DNA from: Echinarachnius parma
Taxonomy: Eukaryota; Echinodermata; Echinoidea; Clypeasteroida; Echinarachniidae
DNA: 64,000 bases
Direction: 5' to 3'
NCBI GenBank assembly: GCA_037951105.1
Contig: JBAMJV010001372.1
Span: 114,510-178,509, forward strand
In this document: piece after piece, positions 47,365-58,310 of the stretch
Numbering within the stretch: the first letter of the stretch is position 1
How the letters are laid out: each line of letters begins with the position of its first letter
The notes under the pieces: generated by a model
Database searches by the model: none
What the model saw: the letters and a program-made list of their open reading frames with translations, nothing else
What the model was told of the DNA's origin: nothing
Program-made: the position numbers and the translations under genes

Positions 47365-49212
47365 ATCTTAACTATTTCTTTATATCATGGTTACCATGGC
47401 AACCAGGACTCCGCCCCACACCAAAATCAAAAGGCTTCATCCTCTTTCCTTAATACACCTTCATACCAAATTAGAAAATGATCGGACAAGAACTCGGACC
47501 TGTAGAGCGTTCACAAGGTAATCTTAACTATTTCTTTATATCATGGTTACCATGGCAACCAGGACTCCGCCCCACACCAAAATCAATAGGCTTCATCCTC
47601 TTTCCTTAAGACACCTTCATACCAAATTAGAAAATGATCGGACAAGAACTCGGACCTGTAGAGCGTTCACAAGGTAATCTTAACTATTTCTTTATATCAT
47701 GGTTACCATGGCAACCAGGACTCCGCCCCACACCAAAATCTAAAGGCTTCATCCTCTTTCCTTAAGACACCTTCATACCAAATTAGAAAATGATCAGACA
47801 AGAACTCGGACCTGTAGAGCGTTCACAAGGTAATATTAACTATTTATTTATATCATGGTTACCATGGCAACCAGGACCGCGCCCCACACCAAAATCAATA
47901 GGCTTCATCCTCTTTCCTTAATACACCTTCATACCAAATTAGAAAATGATCGGACAAGAACTCGGACCTGTAGAGCGTTCACAAGGTAATCTTAACTATT
48001 TCTTTATATCATGGTTACCATGGCAACCAGGGCTCCGCCCCACACCAATATCAATAGGCTTCATCCTCTTTCCTTAATACACCTTCATACCAAATTAGAA
48101 AATGATCGGACAAGAACTCGGACCTGTAGAGCGTTCACAAGGTAATCTTAACTATTTCTTTATATCATGGTTACCATGGCAACCAGGACTCCGCCCCACA
48201 CCAAAATCAAAAGGCTTCATCCTCTTTCCTTAATACACCTTCATACCAAATTAGAAAATGATCGGACAAGAACTCGGACCTGTAGAGCGTTCACAAGGTA
48301 ATCTTAACTATTTCTTTATATCATGGTTACCATGGCAACCAGGACTCCGCCCCACACCAAAATCAATAGGCTTCATCCTCTTTCCTTAATACACCTTCAT
48401 ACCAAATTAGAAAATGATCGGACAAGAACTCGGACCTGTAGAGCGTTCACAAGGTAATCTTAACTATTTCTTTATATCATGGTTACCATGGCAACCAGGA
48501 CTCCGCCCCACACCAAAATCAATAGGCTTCATCCTCTTTCCTTAATACACCTTCATACCAAATTAGAAAATGATCGGACAAGAACTCGGACCTGTAGAGC
48601 GTTCACAAGGTAATCTTAACTATTTCTTTATATCATGGTTACCATGGCAACCAGGACTCCGCCCCACACCAAAATCAATAGGCTTCATCCTCTTTCCTTA
48701 AAGGCATATATGCGTGGGTTATTAGACGCGTGGATCCATCTTGCGCACTTTTACGCACGGTACGTAATCCCCATTGGCTCAGTTATAAGTAGCGATCGCA
48801 AACTGTCCCTTTCCGAATACCCGAGTAAAAAATGCATCAGAAATAGTCGCGTTCGGAATGTTTGTATTAGTCGAATGGAGATCCATCAGAGATGTTTACG
48901 AGCGAAAATATCACGTAACACGATTAACCGCAACCGACTTCAAAGCGCCGCCGTGTGATGCCTAGGTGATAGCGTGAGAAATTTGTTTGCTGCATGCAAT
49001 TTCATAAGAAGGCCTGTGTTCAGATATTTCGAAGCACCTCTCTTCGATCGATCCAACACATATCGTGAGTTTACCTCGAGAGATTACGGTGGAGTCGAGT
49101 TGGAATTTGCTGACTACCCTTTATAACCCACGCATATATGCCTTTAATACACCTTCATACCAAATTAGAAAATGATCGGACAAGAACTCGGACCTGTAGA
49201 GCGTTCACAAGA
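47365..49212 (+). repeat. 156-bp tandem array, nine units, each with an RFX X-box
   Basis: Units start at 47365, 47521, 47677, 47833, 47989, 48145, 48301, 48457 and 48613, exactly 156 bp apart. Each contains GTTACCATGGCAAC (47390-47403 and every 156 bp to 48638-48651). Units differ by only a few bases, so the array is young or homogenised. The ninth is split by a TTAA element (48702-49143) and finishes at about 49212. Confidence 0.92.
48702..49143. mobile_element. TTAA-targeting MITE inserted in the 156-bp array
   Basis: Perfect 21-bp inverted ends starting AGGCATATATGCGTGGG; TTAA at 48698-48701 and 49144-49147. Neighbouring array units carry the single TTAA (CTTTCCTTAATACACC), so the empty site is visible eight times. 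442 bp with no transposase. Confidence 0.9.
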
Positions 49213-49325
49213 AAATCTCTGCGGCGGACGCGGCGGACGCGGCGGACGCGGCGGCGGCGGCGGCGGCGGCGGCGCGACGAGGCCAAATCCATAGTATCCC
49301 CCGAAGTGGTTCGGGGGATACAATT

Positions 49326-50605
49326 AGCACAAGACCAATGCCAAAGGCAATGGAACTGCATGCACTAATAATGACAAGTAGTAATATAGTAATGACCAGT
49401 TTCATTTGTAATCACAATTGTTTAAGTTTTAACTAAAATATATATATAGATTTCAAACTTGGTAAATTGGTCATATCACATTCTCTGCCAAAATGTGCCC
49501 ACGACTAGACTTGCAATTGCTAAAATAACTTTCATTTCATTCACATCAATCAGTACTATTATGACATAATTTATTTGTTATACATCATACATGTTTGTTT
49601 ATTTTCAGTATTCAATGAATGGATTTCTTTCTTGATTATTTGGATACGGTAAGTATTTTGTATAATGTGATTATGTTGACAATAAAATGAATCAAATCAA
49701 ATTCAGGCAATTCGTGTCATACTTGGGCAAACCGTGTCATTCTCTGACAAAACCATGTCATATTCAGGCAAGTCCATGCCACATTCGAGCAAAACCACGT
49801 CATATTCATGCAATTCCATGCCACATTCGGGCAAAACAAAACGTGATATTCAGCTAAATATGGGGCCAAGTCAAAAGTGAAATCTTGCAGAAAATTAGAA
49901 TACAGCATTGGCATTCATGCATGACCTCCCAACATCATTCAGAACAAACAAAAGGGGAATCCACTGCCGACACTACCACAGAAATTTGCAACATTTAACT
50001 TCTCGCTTATAAACAAAACAAAACATGACCGCGATAATATTTCATTTGTGTTTATTAATCAAACACATTTAATGGATAGTCTTAATCAAATCAAAATGAC
50101 GATTTACTCATGACAATTATAATTGTGATTATAACATGACAAGCTTTTTAAAAATGCATTACTTACAACAACACCAGCGCTAATGAGCTAACAATATCAA
50201 TCTAACTAATAATCTGGCATATAGTTAAAATAATAGCATTGTTTTTGTAAAAAAATTCAACAACTTACAATATAATAGTTATGCTGTAATGAGGACTTAT
50301 ATCCGATAACTATGATAAAAGTATTGATGTTTGTCAACTTATATGGTGCTTTTGGAAAATTATGATGAATACATATTTAAATCATACATTGTATACAAAA
50401 TTGTGACAATGAAGATACTTATTGAATGCAGAGTAGATCAATGTAAGAATTATATCTTACTAGAATAATACAATAAAAAAGACTAAGACATACATGTACA
50501 ATCTAAATGAGCTCACATTACCAAACAATAATTATATCACATATTCTGTACAATCAATACACATGTTTATATAAAATATCATAAGCGAAATGTCAAATAT
50601 ATGTA
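49326..50605. other. No gene; short degenerate tandem repeat
   Basis: About five imperfect ~30-bp units (TCATATTC.GGCAA..C.ATG.CA) at 49715-49860, and a LINE-like tail ending ATGAATCAAATCAAATTC near 49705. Otherwise AT-rich with nothing recognised; the missing USB1 first exon could be here. Confidence 0.45.
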
Positions 50606-51118
50606 AACTGGGCTCCAAAAGAAACTTATCACTTCTTCAGAGCGACACACATTAAAATCCAAAGCCTAAAAAGTAATCATAATCGGGCATAGAATAGATA
50701 TAATACTCCTTAGCAAGCTCATCTAAAAAAATTATGTTTGCTTTTGTCAAAGAATAAAATAAGGTGAAATCGCAAGAGGTCATTTTAAAAAAATCACAGA
50801 CTCTGCTCGCTTTCCGTGCACAGAGCTCGATACGGACAATAGCCCGCTTTGAAGTTGAATGAATAGCTATTGAAAGTTCTGAATAGACCCCCTTTCGTGG
50901 AGGTTCGCAGCGAGCAGTTTCTGCGATTTTTGAAAAGTGACATGTAGTGATTCCATGGCATTTTCCTCTTTTTTGGCAAAAGCAAACTTGTCATTTTTGA
51001 GATATGCTTCATAATGAGAATAATAGCTTATCTGTGTCTAAATATGAATCAATTTGGTGCTATTGATTTTAGTGAGCGTCGCTCTGAAAAGGTGATAAGT
51101 TTCTTTTGGAGCCCAGTT
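50606..51118. mobile_element. TA-flanked TIR element (AACTGGGCTCC ends)
   Basis: AACTGGGCTCCAAAAGAAAC at 50606 and exact inverse ending GGAGCCCAGTT at 51118; TA at 50604-50605 and 51119-51120. 513 bp with further inverted subterminal GTCGCTCTGA/TCAGAGCGAC. Mariner-like, no transposase. Confidence 0.82.
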
Positions 51119-52031
51119 TATAAGATTCCAATGTTTGAAATCAACTCACAATGAGTAAGGATGATGTATTGAATGTATAATTGCAAGTACATGCACAGAA
51201 TGATATAAACCGTTCTACAACAAACAGAGCGATATTTGCATGATCACTCACATTCTTCAAGCAAACCTATTAAATATTTTGAAAGTATTGCAGGTCCACA
51301 CAGGATTTGACTACATGGTGTGATTTGAACCCGAGCCATTATACACCAGGTCGTTATGAAATGAGGGACTCGAATCCATATCACCAACGTAAGTTAGAAT
51401 TGTTGATGGTGCACCAGATAATTGTGCAAGTTTGAACTGCACATCATGACAATGGATATAAAACTAACACAAAAGTAAGTCCCCCCAAACAACTCCTCAT
51501 AATTGTTTCATTATATTTGCCAACATATTACTATCTAAGTTAGGAAACGTGTTACAGTATGTAAAATTATAGGTTCACAAACCATAATATTATTAATTAT
51601 ATTCACATACTAAGAATCTTGCTCTACGATTGGTCAAAAGTTAATCACGTGATGAATGATAGTTTTCTTCTCTCATCAATGATGCGTGAAACTTTGTTAC
51701 ACTCTGTATATATCGGGTGAAAGTGCGTTGCACTCACTAGATAAAAAGTACTATCTACACTCCGCGGTTGCATTGACTTGACTGTGGAGCTTGTGTGTGG
51801 CCACTCACATTCCGTACCGAAATGATGTGGCGTGATAACTCTATGCGCGCGAATTACAAATTTAATTGTATTCGTTGTGCATGCATACGTAGCACACTGA
51901 AGCTGCATGCATACACTATGCACTATGCACTGTAGTACCATATGATACGTATCGTACATACCACCGTTTGCTGCACTGTTAATTGCTTGTTCTGTTGTTC
52001 GACGTAAGATTTGAGCTCTAACGAAGCTGAA

Positions 52032-52214
52032 ATGGACATTTTTTTTCTTGAGAGTGAAAGTAAAAATACAAAGGGACAACTTAAGTTCAGCCTGAAAGTG
52101 TTCCAAGATTATTGCGATGCTGGAAGCATACATTTGGACAAACTGTCCGACATGGACTTGAAAGCCGCGCTAGACCAAGTGTTGGGGAGACTCTATTTTC
52201 GTGTTCAGTGTTGA
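52032..52214 (+). other. Short ORF resembling the N-terminal part of a Crypton-type tyrosine recombinase
   Basis: Sixty codons from ATG at 52032 to TGA. The peptide SKNTKGQLKFSLKVFQDYC followed by LDKLSDMDLKAALDQVLGRLYF recalls the SAM-like core-binding start of Crypton or KIAA1958/DUF3504-type proteins (NTK...VF..Y..., then LS...L...L..FY). Nothing downstream continues the domain, so this is a fragment, a first exon or a chance match. Memory-based similarity only. Confidence 0.3.
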
Positions 52215-52462
52215 CTTTTGAACTGTTTTGGGGGTGAGTTTACATTTCGCGTTTTAACTGTTGGAATTTTCAAGGAGTTATAATATAATGGAATTATCAT
52301 GGACTTACCCTGTTACCGAAATTGGAATAACATTGTTGGTAAGTAGATCAAACCTAGTAACACTAACAGTACTTAGACTAGAGTTAGACTAGGCCTGCTT
52401 AGACTTATAGATCTAGAAGTTTGATGTGGAATATAAAGCAAATAATCACCTTTTGGTTTCAG

Positions 52463-52590
52463 GCGATGGCAAACTATCACTTCCTCGGCGATCTGAATGT
52501 ATACACTATCTTTCCTCAGCTGCGCTTCGGAAAGATAGCTACATCCAGCTCGCCTCGGAAGTGATAGTTTGTCCCATCACCTTCACCAAC
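52463..52590. repeat. Nested hairpin (two concentric inverted repeats)
   Basis: Outer: GGCAAACTATCACTTCC with GGAAGTGATAGTTTGTC. Inner: ACTATCTTTCC with GGAAAGATAGCT around a CAGCTGCG centre. Boundaries GCGATGG / CCATCACC. Likely a small MITE; no duplication defined. Confidence 0.55.
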
Positions 52591-52626
52591 GGTAATTATT
52601 TGCTTATTATTCAACGTCCCGTTTGA

Positions 52627-53494
52627 TAACAGTTACATGGACAAACATGCGCAAGTACTTGTGAAACTTGAAATTTTGGCCAATCTGTGATCTGCGCTTA
52701 TTCAGTCATAAAGTGATCGATATCTCTGATTTTCACACAAAGTGCACGTTGCAATCATGGCAACTGTATAAATATGTTTGTCAGAGCAGAGTTGTTAAAA
52801 CGTCTTCATTAAGAACTCGTGATACATTGAGGGACTTACTTTGTTGTGTTATATGGTAAACATATACATAATGCATCTCTGAACAGGGCACCTAGATACA
52901 CGCCGCATTGTGTGAATTACATTATACGGTATATGAAAAATATAATTCAGTGTAGGAACTAGTATGATGAAACTATTCAAGAAGTTATACTATACATGCA
53001 ATTATTATGTATTTACTATGCATAATTACAAGTACTTATTTAAAATGCCAACGATTATTACACCTGTGTAAATTAAGTATTATATCCCTCATCTAAAATG
53101 TGCTTTTCATCATTTAGTGGTCGAGAGAACACCATGTGACCAAACACAGTTTCACCAGATATTTTGCATGACGTAATTTTACTATTTCCCTAGGGAAAAT
53201 AATATGTGTTCTATCTCCCCTGTAGGTATTGAGCATATCGATTTCGATAATCGGTATCGCCATATCATTTATCTCATCCAGATGACACACAAAAGATTAA
53301 TAAGCCTATGATTTATTTCTTAGAATAAAACAAAGGTATCTTTGATAAGGGGTATAAAACTATTACACCAACCTTTGTTCAAGGCACAATTTGAATGTAT
53401 GGGCCTTCAGTGACTCTAATACAACTATTTTCTCTGGGGCTGCGCCCCTTAGAACAATATTACTACATGTATTTGCGTAACCTCAAAGCCCATA
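52627..53494. other. No gene recognised
   Basis: A SINE tail fragment (CTCTGAACAGGGCACCTAGATAC) is at 52875-52900. Otherwise AT-rich without motifs. Confidence 0.4.
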
Positions 53495-53927
53495 CTAGAG
53501 CATACAATTTTAATGACCAAATAAATACAAAATCGGTTCAGAAACGGCCAAAATATCCATAAACATTTTTTTATTCAAAAATTCTTCACCAGGGGACATT
53601 TTGACTTTTTAGAAAACAATTTTAAAATGCTTAAAGACTACTTTGAAAAAAATCTGAATAGGTTTTTAAAAAGTTGTTGATGATATCTCTATTGAATCAT
53701 TATTTTAACAAAACATTAAATGCACAATTTTGTATGAAAAATGGCTACAACCAATTTTTTTTTTTAGAGAGCGCCCTCTTGAGTTGTAACGGCTCTTTTT
53801 GAATGATAACAGGGGTTTTACTTAGTCGTTTGTAATTGTGTATACTTCGAGCATGGTGAAGTTATAACTATTATTTTGTACCGTTTAGGTTACTAAAGTT
53901 ATGTTTGACCAATACTCAACTATCCCT
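53495..53927. mobile_element. Decayed TTAA element related to 28720-29226
   Basis: Shares GAGAGCGCCCTCTTGAGTTG, GTCGTTTGTAATTGTGTA and the 3' end ACTCAACTATCCCT + TTAA (53928-53931). The 5' terminus is eroded. Confidence 0.55.
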
Positions 53928-54188
53928 TTAATCAAAGCATGTTTCAAATAACATACGTTTACAAAAAATGAACAATTGAACAATTGAGATACAAAACGTA
54001 TGAAGTGGTATACATAATATATATTCATTTTAAAATAACAGTATTTAATACGCCACCTTGCAATGTTTTATAAGATACTTGATTCAAACCACTTTGGATG
54101 AAAATAAGTGGCTATAAAATTGTGACGATTACGTAAATAACTTTGAACAAACAATATACATAAATTAAAAGGGATAGTTAAGTTCTGA

Positions 54189-54384
54189 CAGTGGCGTAGC
54201 GACGGGGAGGGGGGGGCAGGTCGGGGGAGGGGAGGCACGTGCACCCCAATAAATTGATAATAAAAAACAATAGAAAACATAAGGAGACATTTTTTAAAAA
54301 AACAACAAAATACATAAGGTGTGCCCCCAATAATTTAAGTTGCCCACCCCCCCCCCCCCCAAGTCCGACCACGCTACGCCACTG
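54189..54384. mobile_element. Short MITE with CAGTGGCGTAGC ends and poly-G/C
   Basis: CAGTGGCGTAGC at 54189 and inverse GCTACGCCACTG ending at 54384; G-run and C-run tracts inside. A terminus type common in animal non-autonomous DNA elements. It lies about 180 bp downstream of the KCTD-like stop. Confidence 0.7.
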
Positions 54385-54566
54385 GACAAAGGATTCAAAC
54401 AATGTGTATTCCTGTTATTCAGTATCTCCACTGAGTGATATTCGAGATTCCATGGTAATGTCATATAACCAGGTAATGAGCAAAACTGCAAAGTGAAATC
54501 TACTATAAAGTCACCTCTATTGTCCACTGACATAAGCCGTGTGTTTGACCATCCTGAAGTAGGTCA

Positions 54567-55547
54567 TTAATAGTGAGCGTAAAACTGATAATCTTCTTCA
54601 AATTCGGCTTTTTTACAACCGGCGCACACGTCAGTAGTATGGCTGTGTAGACTTCCAGTTATTTTTGACATCAATGCGATCATTTCTTCCCAATTGGAGG
54701 GAATATGGTGGCCGTCGTCATTTTCAATCAGGTGTTGAACGTCCGTTCCTGCGCGGTCTTTATTCAATGAGAAGGTGGCACCGTGCACACCTCCCAGGTC
54801 GCGTAAGGTCAGGCGTGACAAGGCAGATGAAACGAATATGCCCAAGAAGGTGCAATACACTGTATACACACCATCGCTGGAATCATAGTATAAGTCTAGT
54901 AGGACAGGCGTAGGGGGACCAGAGTCAGAGTAGATTTTTCCCTCCATGCGTTGGACACTACTCACATGCGCCTGCAGAATGTCCAAACCAAATATGTCCG
55001 CTGCCTTTGATAACGAAGGGCAAATATTTGAGTTGCCAAGCATGGACCGCGTCGTGGAAAAGAGGTTGTTCCCCGGTTTCAGGTATTCCCGCAGATACCG
55101 GAAGTGGTCTTGTGGAATATCCAATAGCACATTCCCATCGGCGTCCAAAGGGGTCAATTTCTCCCCGCTCAAAATATCCAGCAGACACGAGGTGGGTTCC
55201 CTGTCAAAATCTGATCTGGGTATTTGAAAAATTGCGCCAGAACAGTTGATTCCGACTGGTATTTCCTTCTTAAGTGATTCGATCATGAAGAAATCGGCCT
55301 CGCGCTCGAGTAAGGAAAAATCTTTGAAACCGTGAGGTAGCAAAAGCGTCCCGTTCCTCAGGAAGTTGAGAATATGGCGGAAAACCTCTCCATCCCGGTC
55401 GATCAGGTAGTTCCCCTGTTCGTCTTTCTCTGATGGGATATCTCCACTGATTAGCGTAGAGAAGAAACTGCCCGGCGTGCTCCCAAGGGTGGTTCGCGAT
55501 GTCCTGTATATCGTCCCACCAACATTGAGGCCCACATAGTTAGCCAT
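54567..55547 (-). CDS. KCTD-like BTB/POZ (potassium channel T1-type) domain protein, intronless
   Basis: One uninterrupted frame of 326 codons starts MANYVGLNVGGTIYRTSR. Residues about 4-100 form a T1-type BTB domain: LNVGGTIY, TLGSTPGSFFSTL, GNYLIDRDGEVFRHILNFLR, and LLEREADFFMIESLKKEI. Residues about 105-200 look like a second, degenerate T1-like unit (GAIFQIPRSDFDREP, LLDIPQDHFRYLREYLKPG, KAADIFGLDIL). The rest (to EEDYQFYAHY) has no motif I recognise; CAGCKKAEF near the end has a CxxC. Family knowledge: KCTD proteins form oligomers, many being cullin-3 adaptors. The frame has no transmembrane segment, so it is not a channel. It may be an intronless gene or a retrocopy; the frame is intact, favouring a functional gene. 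Closest family member undetermined. Confidence 0.85.
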   Translation of the reverse strand: MANYVGLNVGGTIYRTSRTTLGSTPGSFFSTLISGDIPSEKDEQGNYLIDRDGEVFRHILNFLRNGTLLLPHGFKDFSLLEREADFFMIESLKKEIPVGINCSGAIFQIPRSDFDREPTSCLLDILSGEKLTPLDADGNVLLDIPQDHFRYLREYLKPGNNLFSTTRSMLGNSNICPSLSKAADIFGLDILQAHVSSVQRMEGKIYSDSGPPTPVLLDLYYDSSDGVYTVYCTFLGIFVSSALSRLTLRDLGGVHGATFSLNKDRAGTDVQHLIENDDGHHIPSNWEEMIALMSKITGSLHSHTTDVCAGCKKAEFEEDYQFYAHY

Positions 55548-56737
55548 TCTGAATTCACATATATAGTTGAGTTGCTTGTCATTAATGTTGCCCAGATGAT
55601 AATCTGCTAGTAGGTCCGAAAGTTTGTTATATTTGATTAGTTTAGGCTCTTATTCACCGGTTAATTCCTTTCCGGTTTCCTCTAGTTATAATTGAATCAT
55701 TGAGCCTGACGACCATATTGTTGAAATTATTAAATCAACCGAACTGGATGTATTTATTCAATCTGTAAAGACAGGAAAAAGATTAGGTAAGAATCATAAG
55801 TCTTCATGCCTTATTTGTGTCAACTCTATATAAATGCATTTATAATTAATTTCCAAATAAATGTACCCGACTCGAATATCTCTACCTGTGTCCTTTTTTC
55901 ATACTGGTTTTATCTCTTTAAACCTCTTATTCTCTAAAAATTATATTTAAAGAACTTCTATTTCTTCACATTAATTTGAGCTTTCAACACATAGTTATTG
56001 CTTCTATTACAAACAGTAGGTATGATTGAGTGACCCCCGCAACGGCACCCTAAAACATTTCCGACAGTTTAAGACTTAAAAATCATTCAAATTTCTTGAA
56101 ATTGTACTCACATATTGAGAAAATAGTGCATATTCCGATGCGATGATCAGATTTGCGATACATTAATTATATTTAGAGATATCGCCTTCGAACGCGCGCG
56201 TTGTTTTTTGGCTTCACGAGTAAGAAGTGTTTTTAATACCGGCACCCCCTCAACCCTCATTGACAATGCACGCAACTGAACATTTCTTGTGCGATGTTGG
56301 TATTATTTATCGTATTTACTTGTATTACTCGTAGCGGATGATCTACGCATTATTTCTCCTCAATATTTCGACCAGTTCAGTTTCTAAGGGTAGCGCGCAT
56401 CATCTCATGCGCGATTTTTTACAACACGCGCAAAAACAAATATTACGCGGGGTGCCGATATTAAAAACAGTGCCGATGTGTAGTACACCTACCATACATG
56501 TATTTAAGTACAACCTCTGACCTACTTTCATGAACCTAAAATTGATATATTTCACATTCTCTATTGTTCAAGTTTCACTGCATTGATCAGTGCATCTAAA
56601 CTCTAAATTCTTGTTCTTCAATAATTGACAATGATTAATCAAGACTTCAATCATTAAAATGACTACATGAGCATGATGAGCGATAGTGTCGTATTTGGAA
56701 AAGTCACTCATGCCTTCAGTCATTCCTAAAAGACGGC
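55548..56737. other. Upstream region of the KCTD-like gene, no gene recognised
   Basis: Contains AT-rich DNA; no clear TATA or initiator could be assigned. GGCACCCC blocks near 56045 and 56240 recur inverted at about 56449-56455 (GGGGTGCC), hinting at another fold-back element at about 56030-56470. Confidence 0.35.
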
Positions 56738-58310
56738 CCTACTAATTGCCGCGAACAAGTGCCAAGTAGGGCCGCGAACAAGTGCCAAGTAGTGCCAAGT
56801 AGTGCTAACTGTGCCAAGTACCATGTCTCAGCCAAATTAGCCTGTGTGTACTGTGCTGTCCGTGAATTGAAAAGTTCGTTGTTGAAAATGTTGTATTTCA
56901 AACTTTTTAAAAATGTGAATACAAAATTGTAAAGACTAATTTTCGGATAAAATTTAATAAAAATCTGTTGAAATATATTTATTTTGATGAAAAGACGGAA
57001 GAGACGTAATATTAAATAACACTTTTTTACTTTGCAGTTTTAACAGTCATTGAGCCTAATTTGCGGGGGCTGCATTGCATGCACATAGGGAATGCCATTT
57101 TCACGTGTAAAGTGATGCAAGATCGACGTTTAGACGGACCATCAAACTTTCCAATTTTCAAAAATGGGATCACTCGGGCCAACATGACGCCAGATGTTAA
57201 CAAGGCATTAAGCAAGATCTGCAAACTTGGGTAAGAAAAGAAAAAATACGGGTAGATCAGTTTGGAAAGGAAAACATACATAATTTTCAAAAAGCAAAGT
57301 GATGCCAGTTCGGTTTGACGGCAGTGGTTATGTGCCCTGTACTGCCTATACGCTGTCTAATTGAACCGTGTACAGACCCCGTCAGGAGTGATTTGAGCCA
57401 CCTTAGGAGGTTCTTTGCACTGCTAAGACTGCCACGTAAAAGTACAATAAGGAGCATCAATCCTGAACTATTTGCTAAGAAGAGCAATTAAATCTTAGAA
57501 GCCAGCCAGCAGAAGTAGTTCCAACAGTAAAATTTGTCATCTCATCCTGCAACAAGAAACGTTCATGATGAAGACATGTTACCTGTATCTTGGTAAGCAG
57601 CACATAGTGATTGAGTGTTCTCATTGGGCAGCCAGCAGAAGTACTTCCCACAGCAAAGTTTGTCATCTCATCCTGCAACAAGAAACATTTATGATCAAGA
57701 CATGTTACCTGTATGTTGGTAAGCAGAACATAGTGACTTAGGGTGTTTAATGACTATTATTATATGAAATGTTATTTTACCTCATTAGGTATGCATCAGA
57801 TTGCACGATTTCAAGTTCAAAATTGCCACTAACCCTATAGCGCACATAACCACTGCCGTCAAACAGAACTGACTGCACTATATGTTCTGAAATTTATGTT
57901 AGATTAAGCTAATGAAATAAAGGTAGCTTTATTTTTTATTTTCTTACCTAACTTTACAGATTTGTGTAGATCGTTTGCTAAAAATTTGGCGTCTTGTTGT
58001 CCATGGTGATCATGTAATCAGCTGCAGGAATTTTTGATGGTCCATCTACCTGCATCACTTTACACGTGAAAAGGGCATTCCCTATATGTGCATGCAATGC
58101 AGCCAGCGCAAAATTAGGCTCATCAATGACTGTTAAAACTGCAAAGTAAAAACGTGTTATTTAATGTTATGTCTCTTCGTTTTTTTTATCAAAATAAATA
58201 TATTTCAATAGATTTTATTTTACCCGAAAATTAGTCCCAATTTTTTATTCACATTTTTAAACATTTTGAAATACAACATTTTCAACAACTAACTTTTCAA
58301 TTCACGGCAC
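56738..58310. mobile_element. Large fold-back element, arms about 300-500 bp, tandem loop
   Basis: Arms 56846-57170 and 58030-58310 are inverse copies (GAAAATGTTGTATTTCAAA / TTTGAAATACAACATTTTC; GGGAATGCCATTTTCACGTG and its near-inverse). Inner arms at 57297-57345 and 57833-57880 (GACGGCAGTGGTTATGTGC). The loop holds a ~120-bp duplication (57505-57735, CATCTCATCCTGCAACAAGA twice). The left edge is linked to the GCGAACAAGTGC family. Confidence 0.65.

Larger units (their letters stand above)
47145..49325 (-). mobile_element. Helitron-like element, family D, with a 156-bp tandem body
   Basis: On the minus strand: 5' hairpin GTATCCCCCGAA-CCAC-TTCGGGGGATAC (49294-49321), a GCCGCGTCC/GCC simple repeat (49220-49274), a nine-unit tandem body, then 3' hairpin GCTCGGC...GCCGAGC (47157-47180), GCGCAATTT and CTAG at 47145-47148, followed by T. 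Same order of parts as families A and B although the sequences are unrelated. Confidence 0.65.

Noticed and set aside
47365-49212. Evenly spaced repeats as a possible CRISPR array
   Set aside because: Units are contiguous 156-bp copies with no unique spacers, in a eukaryotic genome with spliced genes.
49138-49405. Arg- or Ala-rich ORFs on both strands
   Set aside because: They translate the GGCGGA/GGC simple repeat of family D.
51645-52133. 162-residue ORF on the minus strand
   Set aside because: No recognisable domain, erratic composition and no splice or start context; likely chance in low-stop sequence.
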